Shown here piece after piece: positions 28,290 through 36,165 of a DNA stretch of 64,000 nt. The position numbers were made by a program, and so were the translations under genes. How positions within the stretch are numbered: position 1 is the stretch's first letter; each line of letters starts with the position of its first letter. The stretch spans positions 9,325-73,324 of the forward strand of contig UQBJ01000005.1 in NCBI GenBank assembly GCA_900539255.1, written 5' to 3'. The notes under the pieces are model-generated. The model had not been told where the DNA came from, did not search any database, and saw only the letters and a list, made by a program, of their open reading frames with translations. This DNA comes from an uncultured Campylobacter sp. Lineage in GTDB: Bacteria; Campylobacterota; Campylobacteria; Campylobacterales; Campylobacteraceae.

Positions 28290-29561
28290 TTAAACCCTTT
28301 CTTTCTCGCCGACATAAAGTTGTCGTGGGCGCGTGATTTTCAGTGTCTCTTGCTCTTTTAGCTCTATCCACTGCGCTATCCAGCCCGGCGTTCTGCCGAT
28401 GACAAAAAGCACGGCAAACATTTCGTTTGGAATTCCAAGCGCTTTAAGGATAAGCCCGCTGTGAAAATCCACATTTGGATACAAATTTCGCTTGACAAAA
28501 TACTCATCATTAAGGGCGATTTCTTCGATGCGTGAAGCCACTTTGATGAGATTTGTGTCAATGCCGATTTCATCGATGAGCTGGTCGCGCAGTTTTTTAA
28601 GCACCTTTGCCCTTGGGTCAAAGTTTTTATACACGCGGTGTCCAAAGCCCATAAGCCTAAATGGGTCGTCTTTGTCCTTTGCTTTTTTGATAAACTCATC
28701 AACTCTATCAGGCGTGCCGATTTGCTCTAACATTCTTATCACGCCCTCATTTGCGCCTCCGTGAGCGTGTCCCCAAAGTGCGCCTATGCCTGCACTTATG
28801 CACGCATAAGGGTGAGCGTGCGTTGAGCCAACGGCGCGCACGGTCGAAGTGCTGGCGTTTTGCTCGTGGTCTATGTGGAGCATAAACACAGTATCAAGCG
28901 CCTTTACTTCGATAGGGCGCAGCTCCACATGGTCGTAAGGATAAGTGCGCAACATATACAAGAAATTTTCAGTAAAGCCGCGGTCTAAATTTGGATACGC
29001 CATAGGAAAGCCGTTTTTGTAGCGATAAGCAGCCGCTGCAATGGTAGGCATTTTAGCCACTATGCGCGCTGCCATCTCCATATACTCAGCCTCAATGTCC
29101 ATATTTAAATGGTCTGGATAAAAAGTCGAAAGCGATGAAACCGCCGCTTGCATAACCGCCATAGGATGCGCATTGTCAGGGAAAGCGTCAAAAATCTTGT
29201 GCATACCCTCGTGGATAAACGAACGCTTTTTAAGCTCGTAGCGAAAGTCCTCAAAACGCTTTTCATCGGGCAAAGATTTGTAGAGTAGCAAATGCACCAC
29301 ATCTAAAAAGCGTTTATGCTCGGCTAGCCACTCGATAGGATAGCCTCTGTGCATCAAAATGCCGTTTTCTCCGTCTATGTAAGTGATATCTGACTTACAA
29401 GTTGCCGTTGAAGTAAGCCCCTCATCGTAGCTAAACATACCCGCTTGCTTGTAAAGGCTGCTTATGTCGATAACGCTTGGACCAAGCGAGCCGTCAAGTA
29501 TGGGAAACTCATAACTCTTGCCGTTTCGGTTGTCGGTTAGGGTAACTGAATTCTGTGCCAT
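28290..29561 (-). CDS. gltA: Citrate synthase
   Basis: 423 residues, type II (hexameric, NADH-sensitive class) citrate synthase length. Catalytic context is clear: the HEQNASTSTVRAVGSTHAHP segment with the active His, GHAHGGANEGV, and MGFGHRVYKNFDPRA with the catalytic His, then an Asp in YPNVDFHSG. It condenses oxaloacetate with acetyl-CoA. The start ATG 29561 has AAAGGAAC upstream. The 257-base gap before it (29562-29818) is AT-rich and I see no gene. Confidence 0.97.
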   Translation of the reverse strand: MAQNSVTLTDNRNGKSYEFPILDGSLGPSVIDISSLYKQAGMFSYDEGLTSTATCKSDITYIDGENGILMHRGYPIEWLAEHKRFLDVVHLLLYKSLPDEKRFEDFRYELKKRSFIHEGMHKIFDAFPDNAHPMAVMQAAVSSLSTFYPDHLNMDIEAEYMEMAARIVAKMPTIAAAAYRYKNGFPMAYPNLDRGFTENFLYMLRTYPYDHVELRPIEVKALDTVFMLHIDHEQNASTSTVRAVGSTHAHPYACISAGIGALWGHAHGGANEGVIRMLEQIGTPDRVDEFIKKAKDKDDPFRLMGFGHRVYKNFDPRAKVLKKLRDQLIDEIGIDTNLIKVASRIEEIALNDEYFVKRNLYPNVDFHSGLILKALGIPNEMFAVLFVIGRTPGWIAQWIELKEQETLKITRPRQLYVGEKERV

Positions 29562-29818
29562 TTTTGTTCCTTTTTTGTGATTTTATAAGCATATATTAAC
29601 AAAAATTCTTAAAATTTTAAATCATTTTACTCTTTTTCATCAAATTTTGAGTATAAAAGTAACAAATTTTTTATACATTTTTACTTTTTGCAAGCATAAA
29701 GGACAAAAACGCTGTTTTAAGGGCAAACCGAGCAAACTCATTTTACCCCAAATTTGCTTTAAATTTTATCTTGTCTATTTTGCGCTTTTAAATTTGAGTT
29801 TAAAATTTGCAAAATCGC

Positions 29819-30595
29819 TCAAATCACCACCACTTCGCGTTCTAAATGCAAGCCAAATTCATCAAACACCCTTTTTTCGGCTAGTTCGATGAGATAAATC
29901 GCGTCCTCAAAGCTGGCGTTTTTGACATTGATGAGAAAATTTGCGTGTTTATCACTTATCATCGCGCCGCCTTTTTTCAAGCCTTTAAGCCCCACAGCCT
30001 CCACTAAACGCCCCGCAAAATCGCCCTTTGGGTTTTTAAAAATCGACCCAAAGCTCGCTCCGCTTGGTTGGTTGCTTCGCGCACTCTTTAAAAGCTCATC
30101 TTTTTGCGCGTCAAAGCCAAATTTAAGCTTAAATTTCGCGCTAAACATAGCTTCATTTATGGGGCAAAAGCGGTAGCTAAAAGCGATTTCTTCGCGCAAA
30201 AGCTCGCTTTTAGCTAAATTTACACTCAGCAAATTCGCGCTTATGCACTCATCTTTAAGCCCAGCGTTCATTTTCAAAAGCCCGCCAAGTAGCCCGGGTA
30301 TCTTACGCAAAAACTCCAAACCGCCTAAATTTCGCTCTTTGCAAAAGCTATGGATTTTGCTAGCCCTTGTCGCGCAGCCGATTTCAAGCACGCAAAATTC
30401 AGCATTTTGCTCCAAAATTTCGATAAAGTCAAAGTTTTTTCCCAAAATGCCAAGCGTTTTTGGAGCAGGCGAAACGAGCAAGTTGTTTGCCCCGCCGATG
30501 ATGAAAGCGTTAAATTCAGCCCTTTCATCAAGCACGGCTACTTCGTAAGTCCCGCCTATGCGCACCGAGCTGTATTTGGCAAAGTCGATTTTCAT
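29819..30595 (-). CDS. murB: UDP-N-acetylenolpyruvoylglucosamine reductase
   Basis: 258 residues, the short type II MurB form found in epsilonproteobacteria. FAD-binding features are seen (SVRIGG at the start, IGGANNLLVS), with the catalytic Ser in SGASFGSIFKNP and the terminal Glu in the FGLHLEREVV stretch. It makes UDP-N-acetylmuramate for peptidoglycan. It begins in an ATGA overlap with fliQ, an arrangement also known from C. jejuni. Confidence 0.94.
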   Translation of the reverse strand: MKIDFAKYSSVRIGGTYEVAVLDERAEFNAFIIGGANNLLVSPAPKTLGILGKNFDFIEILEQNAEFCVLEIGCATRASKIHSFCKERNLGGLEFLRKIPGLLGGLLKMNAGLKDECISANLLSVNLAKSELLREEIAFSYRFCPINEAMFSAKFKLKFGFDAQKDELLKSARSNQPSGASFGSIFKNPKGDFAGRLVEAVGLKGLKKGGAMISDKHANFLINVKNASFEDAIYLIELAEKRVFDEFGLHLEREVVVI

Positions 30596-30858
30596 CGTAT
30601 GAGCGCGGGGATTTGGTTAAACAGCCCCGTGGTAAAGTCCATCATCATATTCATCATCCACGGCATTATGAAGATAAGCACCACCACGACAAGCAGGATT
30701 TTAGGCACAAAAGAAAGCGTCATCTCGTTGATTTGCGTTGTGGCTTGAAAGATAGAGATGATAAGCCCCGCAAAAAGCCCAGCCAGCAGCATAGGCAAAG
30801 AAAGCATTAAGGTTATCTTAAAGGTTTGCACGCCCAAAGCCACTAATGAACTCTCCAT
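30592..30858 (-). CDS. fliQ: Flagellar type III export apparatus protein FliQ
   Basis: 88 residues with two membrane helices and the family signature LLAGLFAGLIISIFQATTQI followed by EMTLSFVPKI. FliQ is part of the FliPQR export gate in the inner membrane. The reading frame is open to 30903, but ATG 30858 after AAGGTGG gives the exact family N-terminus (MESSLVALGVQTF). Linked to murB by ATGA overlap. Confidence 0.96.
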   Translation of the reverse strand: MESSLVALGVQTFKITLMLSLPMLLAGLFAGLIISIFQATTQINEMTLSFVPKILLVVVVLIFIMPWMMNMMMDFTTGLFNQIPALIR

Positions 30859-31090
30859 TATCCACCTTTTTGCGAGCTTTTGCGCCGTGTCGCGCCAAAG
30901 CAAATCGCCTTAAATTTCGCATAATGATAGCATAAAAACTTGAATTTGCGTTGAGAAAAGAAAAAATTTGGTGCATTTTTTAAATGAGCGGCGAATTTTA
31001 AAATGAGTGGCGAAAATTGAGTGCGAATTTGTTTCAAATTTACACGGACGGAAAAATTTTTTGCAAATTTTTGCAAATTTTCTTATATCA

Positions 31091-31123
31091 TTTACTTTCT
31101 GTTGGGGGGGGGGGCTTGTATTA
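31091..31123 (+). promoter_or_regulatory. Candidate promoter interrupted by a poly-G tract
   Basis: TTTACT (31091-31096) and TATTAT (31118-31123) could be -35 and -10 boxes. They are 21 bases apart because the spacer contains the 11-G tract; with seven G it would be the ideal 17. Both boxes are imperfect, so this is a hypothesis. Confidence 0.35.
31104..31114 (+). repeat. Homopolymer of 11 G
   Basis: Eleven consecutive G in an otherwise AT-rich intergenic region, 88 bases before an outer-membrane protein ATG. Long G tracts in Campylobacter are hypermutable by slipped-strand mispairing. Confidence 0.9.
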
Positions 31124-31201
31124 TTAGCTTATCTTAAATTTTTTAGACTTTTTTGTGTAAAAAAGGCTTGAAAATTTAGAAATTCATCTCAAAGGACTCG
31201 T

Positions 31202-31864
31202 ATGAGTATCAACAAAATGGCTTTAAGCCTTGCAGTGGCTGGGGTTTTGGGTGCTAGCAGTGCGCTGGCTGAACAAAGTGGCGCTTTTATCGGCGGTGGC
31301 TTTGGTTTTCACGGAGCGAGTAGGAAAACAAATTTAAACTACAATCTCATCATAACAAATATCAATGTCAAAGTCCAAGAAGAAGACAACGCCAAAGATA
31401 CGAGTATCTCTCTTGTGGCGGGCTATAAAAATATAGACAAAGAAAATTCAGGCACAAGGGTGTATATCAACTATGATTTTAACAATGTCAAAATCAAAGA
31501 AGAAGGCGAAGAAACAATCCTAAGCGGTTATCATATCGTGGGGATAAATGCGGACTTGCTTTATAATTTCAACCCCAAATTTGGCGTTTTTGTGGGCGTA
31601 AATTTGGGCGCGATAAACTGGGGAAAGGATATTTGGAGTTTAGCACCTGAAAAAGATAGTGAAGTATGGAGAATCTACGCAGCAGGACAGCTTGGCTTGC
31701 GCTGGATTTTTGGCGAAACGCAAAAACACTCTGTGGAGCTTTTTGCTAAACTTCCATTTACCGAGACAACCATAGTGTATCAAACTCCACAAGGCGAACA
31801 AGTAGGCGAAACCAAGCTCAAACAACAATACAACGCTGGATTTCGCTATGTTTATGCCTTTTAA
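31202..31864 (+). CDS. Outer-membrane beta-barrel protein
   Basis: 220 residues. A signal peptide ends in SSALA before EQSG. The mature protein alternates polar and hydrophobic residues with glycine-rich turns, and the last strand is YNAGFRYVYAF, ending in Phe as recognised by BamA. It resembles small 8-strand barrels and Helicobacter-type outer-membrane proteins. ATG 31202 follows AAAGGAC. A poly-G tract lies in its upstream region. The ligand or role is unknown. Confidence 0.78.
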   Translation: MSINKMALSLAVAGVLGASSALAEQSGAFIGGGFGFHGASRKTNLNYNLIITNINVKVQEEDNAKDTSISLVAGYKNIDKENSGTRVYINYDFNNVKIKEEGEETILSGYHIVGINADLLYNFNPKFGVFVGVNLGAINWGKDIWSLAPEKDSEVWRIYAAGQLGLRWIFGETQKHSVELFAKLPFTETTIVYQTPQGEQVGETKLKQQYNAGFRYVYAF

Positions 31865-31956
31865 ATGCTGAATTTTGGGCTTTTGGGTTGCACTTTTTGC
31901 AAGAAAAAGGCAAGGCTTTGAGCGCAAGCACCTTTTAAAGCCCTAAATTTAAGGGT

Positions 31957-32691
31957 TTAGCCTTGCCTGTGAAAAGGACAAGCCGCAAAGCTCATCTCCA
32001 CAGCGCAAAAGTGCTGGTGAGTGGTGCTTAAATGCTTGATGAGCGCGCCTTTTTGCTTGTCGTTGTCGTGCAAGATGAGTTCTTTGTTAAGATAGGCGAT
32101 TTTATCGGCATAGCCAAGCACCAAATTTATGTCGTGGCACACTACGATGACGCCCACGCCGCCTTTGTGTAGGGCGTTTAAAAGCTCAAAAATCTCCACA
32201 GAGCTTTGAGAGTCAAGGCTGGCGGTAGGTTCATCAAGGATTAAAAGCTGACACTTGCTCACCAAAGCCCTTGCGATAAAGGCTTTTTGGCGTTGTCCGC
32301 CGCTTAACTCGCTGATTTTTGCTTGCGCAAATCCGTTCAAACCTACTTTTTCAAGGGCTTTGATGGCTTTTTCTTTGTCTTTTTTGCTGTAAAAGCCAAA
32401 TTTTTTTGTCCCCAAAAGCCCCATCAAAACGAGTTCGAGCGTGCAAATAGGAAAATCATCATTCGCGTTTAAATTCTGCGGGACATAGCCTAGTGCGCCT
32501 TTTTTCAGGCTCAAATGCACGCTTTTGCTTTTGATAAGCCCTAAAATCAGCTTCAAAAGCGTGGATTTACCGCCTCCATTTGGTCCTATGATACCTAAAA
32601 AGTCCTTATCATCGTAGTTTAAATTCACATTTTCAAGCACAGGCTTGTTTTCATAGGCAAAATTTAGATTTTGTATGCTTAAAATTTGCAT
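31957..32691 (-). CDS. Metal ABC transporter ATP-binding protein (ZnuC-like)
   Basis: 244 residues with Walker A GPNGGGKST, signature LSGGQ in ISELSGGQRQK, Walker B LLILDEPTA and the H-loop VVCHD. It belongs to the Zn/Mn/Fe (ABC-3) branch. The C-terminus is rich in His and Cys (HLSTTHQHFCAVEMS, then CPFH), suggesting metal sensing. Usually such an ATPase pairs with a ZnuB permease, but none is next to it; the neighbour is a NicO-type protein whose stop it overlaps by one base. Confidence 0.85.
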   Translation of the reverse strand: MQILSIQNLNFAYENKPVLENVNLNYDDKDFLGIIGPNGGGKSTLLKLILGLIKSKSVHLSLKKGALGYVPQNLNANDDFPICTLELVLMGLLGTKKFGFYSKKDKEKAIKALEKVGLNGFAQAKISELSGGQRQKAFIARALVSKCQLLILDEPTASLDSQSSVEIFELLNALHKGGVGVIVVCHDINLVLGYADKIAYLNKELILHDNDKQKGALIKHLSTTHQHFCAVEMSFAACPFHRQG

Positions 32692-34223
32692 TAAAATACC
32701 CCCGATTGAGCGTTAAAAAATATAAAAGCCCCAAGTGCCAGCATAAAGAGCAGTGCAAAATACTCCAAAGCGTTAGAAACTCTTTGTGTTTTCGCGCTCA
32801 AACGCACCTTATGCGCGACAACAGCGGCAACAAACACGACACAAGTCATTCCAAGTGCGATACAAAAGGCACTCAAAAGGGCTGCGCTAAAACTCACTTC
32901 ATAAGCGAGCAAAAATACAAGCACCATTGTAGGACAAGGCACGATTCCAGCGGCAACAACAATGGCTAGCTCTGAAAAATCGGCTTTCTTAAAAGATATT
33001 GTAGCGAAATTTGTGCCTTTTTTAGTCGCATTTTGTGGGCGAAAATTGAGATTATTTTGGGCGATATTTGTTTTTAAATGGCTTTGAGTTGTCGCATCTA
33101 TCACGCTTTGCCCTTTACAAGCAGGACAAGAACAGCCTTTTGAATGTGGTTTGAGTATCTTTTTACTTAACAAAAACAAGGCTACAAAGACGATAAGCGT
33201 GCTTGAAATTTGCGTGATGATGACATTTGCGTTGTTTGCAAGGCTTTGCACCACGACTTTTAGCACTACAAGGGCTATGCTTACGAGCAAAAAGGCGCTT
33301 AAAATATGCACTATGCCGACTTTTAAAGCAAAGCTAAACGCCTTTGTATAAGAACTTTTATGTGCTAGAAAATACGAACTAGTAAGCAGTTTAGCGTGTC
33401 CGGGCGCACTAGCGTGAAAGATACCATAAGCAAAACTTACGCCCATTAGGGCTAAAAAGCCCATAAATCCACTTTCTCCGTTTATATAAGCCTTGATGAG
33501 TGCGATAAATTTAGCGTTAAGAGCGAGTGCCTTTTGCCAAAATTTATCCCAAAGGCTTGAATTTTGGGCGTTTGTGTCTTGTTTTAATGGTGCATTGTCA
33601 AGGCTTTTTTGGTTTGTAAGCTCTTTTTTAGGGCTTTGTGGCGCATTGTTTTGATTTGCATTTGATGGCAAGGCTTGCACCTTGCTAAAATTTATGACAT
33701 TTGCGTTGAGATTGCCTACCAAATAGCCATTTTCCAGCGCAAAAGGCTCAGGCTGTAAAAAGAAAAAAGCAAAAAAGCCCTCATCATCTTGCACCTTCAA
33801 GCCAAAGCGTTCATCGGCGTTAATGCTCACGCCAAGCTCGTAGCGATAGCTCAACTCGTTGTTTTTGATAGTAGCTTCATAGCTTTTTAGCTTGAATTTA
33901 GCGGGTTTTAGTGTGTCATCATCTGCTACAAACACCTGTGTGAGATGATTTCGTGGCAGCACATAATCAATAAGTGCTGCTTTTATAGCCTTTTGCTCCT
34001 TTGTGTCTAAATTTTTATCATCATTAAAATCATAATTTTGCAAAAGCATATCATTAAATTCCTTTGAAAAGCTCCATTCAAAGCTTATGCTTTCGATTTT
34101 ATCCTTATTTGCCTTAAAGCCTACGCTAATGTGCGTTGTGGGCGTATAAGACGCACAAAGCGCACAAGCATAGGCATTTATGCTAAAAAATGCAAACAAA
34201 AAGACTATAAAAAGGCGTTTCAT
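32691..34223 (-). CDS. DUF1007-NicO fusion, putative nickel/cobalt (or zinc) transporter
   Basis: 510 residues. A signal peptide (to about residue 19) and a periplasmic DUF1007-like domain (about 20-170) with an EF-hand-like YDFNDDKNLDTKE. A Gln/Asn/Lys linker comes next, then about six to seven membrane helices of the NicO/RcnA family: GIFHASAPGHAKLLT carries the family HxxxPGH-type motif, and AAGIVPCPTMVLVFLLA is the second signature. The cytoplasmic loop holds a CSCPAC metal-binding motif. It lies between ZnuA-like and ZnuC-like genes with overlaps on both sides, exactly where a ZnuB permease is expected. Direction of transport is not predictable. Confidence 0.82.
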   Translation of the reverse strand: MKRLFIVFLFAFFSINAYACALCASYTPTTHISVGFKANKDKIESISFEWSFSKEFNDMLLQNYDFNDDKNLDTKEQKAIKAALIDYVLPRNHLTQVFVADDDTLKPAKFKLKSYEATIKNNELSYRYELGVSINADERFGLKVQDDEGFFAFFFLQPEPFALENGYLVGNLNANVINFSKVQALPSNANQNNAPQSPKKELTNQKSLDNAPLKQDTNAQNSSLWDKFWQKALALNAKFIALIKAYINGESGFMGFLALMGVSFAYGIFHASAPGHAKLLTSSYFLAHKSSYTKAFSFALKVGIVHILSAFLLVSIALVVLKVVVQSLANNANVIITQISSTLIVFVALFLLSKKILKPHSKGCSCPACKGQSVIDATTQSHLKTNIAQNNLNFRPQNATKKGTNFATISFKKADFSELAIVVAAGIVPCPTMVLVFLLAYEVSFSAALLSAFCIALGMTCVVFVAAVVAHKVRLSAKTQRVSNALEYFALLFMLALGAFIFFNAQSGVF

Positions 34224-35125
34224 TGAGCTATTTTCTTTGCGATTTCGAGCAAGTTTTTGCTGTAATCATCGCTTAAATGATTTAGCTCTACTATGCTTGC
34301 TTTAAGCTCTTTGGCAAGGGACTTTGCCGCATTTTGAGAAAAGCCTTTTTGCACGAAAATAGTTTTAATGTTTTCTTTTTTTGCCACGCTCACAAGCCTT
34401 TGCAAATCCTTTGTTTTTGGCTCTTTGCCCTCAATCTCCACAGGAATTTGCACTAAATGATAACGAGCAGCAAAATACGCTAAACTTGGGTGATAAATGA
34501 TGAATTTTTTGTTTTTGCTCTTTTCAAAAAGGGCTGAAATTTCAGCGTTTAAAGCGTCAAGTTCGGCTTGAAATTGAGCTAAATTTGCTTCATACAAGGC
34601 TTTGTTTTGTGGATACTTGGCGATTAGGGCTTTGGCTATGGTGCTTGCTTGAATTTTCACTAAAATCGGGTCAAGCCAAATGTGCGGGTCCTTTTCGCTG
34701 TGTGTTTCGTGTGAATTTGAATGCTTGTGCGTGTGGCGTTCGTCTTTACCGTGCGCGTGTTCATCGTGGTCGTCTTTGCTGTGTTCGTGCAAAGTTTTTA
34801 AATTTCGCAAATCCTTGCCCGTGTCGATGACTTGCAAATTTGCAAAGTTGCTTTGAAATTTATCCGCAAAAACCCGCTCAAATTCAAGCCCTATGGTGAA
34901 GTAAATGTCGCTTTTTTCAAGCTTTTTCATCGTGGCTGGCTTAAAGTCAAAGTTGTGTTCATCAGTGCTTGCTGGGATTATGACATTTATGTCAAGGGTG
35001 TTAGCGGCGATTTTTTCCACAAAATACTTTTGCGGCGGGATGCTTACGCTCACAAGTGGCTTTGCGAAGCTAAAAGCAAGGCTTATAAAAAGCAAAAAAA
35101 GGCTTTTGTGTAGAATTTTAGACAT
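34220..35125 (-). CDS. znuA: Periplasmic metal-binding protein (ZnuA-like)
   Basis: 301 residues with a signal peptide to about residue 21 (SFAKPLVSVSIPPQ follows). ZnuA hallmarks are present: HNFDFKPATMKKL with the first His ligand, a long His/Asp-rich loop (about residues 113-145) of HEHSKDDHDEHAHG type, IIYHPSLAYFAARYHL with another ligand, and a VQKGFSQ region. It captures Zn2+ in the periplasm. Start ATG 35125 has AAAGGAG. It overlaps the NicO gene by ATGA and has a Fur/Zur-like palindrome upstream. Confidence 0.88.
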   Translation of the reverse strand: MSKILHKSLFLLFISLAFSFAKPLVSVSIPPQKYFVEKIAANTLDINVIIPASTDEHNFDFKPATMKKLEKSDIYFTIGLEFERVFADKFQSNFANLQVIDTGKDLRNLKTLHEHSKDDHDEHAHGKDERHTHKHSNSHETHSEKDPHIWLDPILVKIQASTIAKALIAKYPQNKALYEANLAQFQAELDALNAEISALFEKSKNKKFIIYHPSLAYFAARYHLVQIPVEIEGKEPKTKDLQRLVSVAKKENIKTIFVQKGFSQNAAKSLAKELKASIVELNHLSDDYSKNLLEIAKKIAQ

Positions 35126-35168
35126 TTCGTCTCCTTTGTAGAAAATTTTTACGGAGCGAATTTTATAA

Positions 35169-35183
35169 TGATAAGGTTAATCA
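35169..35183 (-). promoter_or_regulatory. Candidate Fur/Zur operator before znuA
   Basis: TGATAAGGTTAATCA, a 15-base imperfect palindrome (five of seven pairs match) within TATAATGATAAGG, 44 bases before the znuA ATG. It resembles the TAATGATAAT core of Fur-family boxes. The assignment is by eye. Confidence 0.35.
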
Positions 35184-35238
35184 AAGTTAATTTAAGCCTT
35201 GCAAGACACAAACAAGGCTTAAATTTCAAGCCTTAAAT

Positions 35239-36150
35239 TCACTCTTTAATGAGTGGTAAATTTGAGAGTAATTCTGTGAGTTTGATTTGCACCTTTGGCA
35301 AATGCTCGGCTACGCTAAGCCCTACGACTTGGGCGTTTTGGCTTATTAAATTTATAGCATTTATCACATTTTCCACGCTTAAAATGCCTGTATTTCCAAC
35401 GGCTGCGTAAAGTTCTTTTGGGTCTAAAACATCTAAATCAAGATGAATGAGTGCTTTTTTCGCCCCGCTTTTTGCCAGCCACGCGCGAATCTCACTCATC
35501 GCCTTTGCCTCATTAGCGAGTATATCTTTGCCCCAAATGGCTTGTATGCCTAAACTCTCGCGTCTGTCGTTATAATGCTGAGCTTCGTTTGAATTTAGCC
35601 CTATAAAAAGGACATTTTGCGGCTTTATGTGAGCAGGAAGTGCGAATTCATCGCTTAAAGTTTTATCCCCAACTAAGGCACTCACCGCCATTGCGTGATA
35701 GCCCTTGTAAAAATCGTCCCCAGCCACGCCCAAATCAGGGTGCGCATCAATCCAAATCATCGCTACTTCGTCTTTGTATTTTTCAGCAAGATAGCTAAAA
35801 GGCGCGACAGATACGGCACACTCGCCCCCAAGAGTAAGAATTTTGGCTGGATTTTTAGCCCGCAAAAGCTCAAAAGCCTTTTTAGTCTGTGCTTGCAAGA
35901 TGAATTTGTCGATAATGCCATCTTGTGCTAACCTTTTGCCGCTTTTATCGCTTTCATAATCCACGCTAATAGGCACTACGGCGGTGTTTTTGTCTAAATT
36001 CGCATTTAAATTTGAAACAAGCAAATTTAAAATTTGCGCGCCCAAAACATAGCCTTGTGCCGCCTCGCTTGGCTTTAAATCCTTAAAAAACGCCGCTATA
36101 TCTCCGCCTTGCCACTGCGGATAAACTAGCTTTAAAGTCTCATTTTGCAT
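35239..36150 (-). CDS. Arginase/agmatinase-family hydrolase
   Basis: 303 residues with the ureohydrolase fold. Metal motifs are IDAHPDL and LIHLDLDVLDP, both canonical. The first motif, normally GGDHS, reads GGECAVS, so the usual His ligand is replaced by Cys; this occurs in some family branches. YKGYHAMAVSAL takes the place of the substrate-loop segment. It could act on arginine, agmatine, formimidoylglutamate or a guanidino compound; I cannot choose. It precedes the RM system by 15 bases and is on the same strand. Confidence 0.83.
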   Translation of the reverse strand: MQNETLKLVYPQWQGGDIAAFFKDLKPSEAAQGYVLGAQILNLLVSNLNANLDKNTAVVPISVDYESDKSGKRLAQDGIIDKFILQAQTKKAFELLRAKNPAKILTLGGECAVSVAPFSYLAEKYKDEVAMIWIDAHPDLGVAGDDFYKGYHAMAVSALVGDKTLSDEFALPAHIKPQNVLFIGLNSNEAQHYNDRRESLGIQAIWGKDILANEAKAMSEIRAWLAKSGAKKALIHLDLDVLDPKELYAAVGNTGILSVENVINAINLISQNAQVVGLSVAEHLPKVQIKLTELLSNLPLIKE

Positions 36151-36165
36151 TGTTTGCTCCTTTGC

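Larger units (their letters stand above)
30859..31201. other. Divergent gap between fliQ and the outer-membrane protein gene
   Basis: This 343-base gap holds no convincing ORF. Its main feature is an 11-G tract (31104-31114) inside the likely promoter of the downstream gene. Confidence 0.6.

Noticed and set aside
30858..31076. 72-residue minus-strand frame upstream of fliQ
   Set aside because: Basic, Phe-rich composition without ribosome site; would end where fliQ begins and has no family look. The region is better read as a promoter gap.
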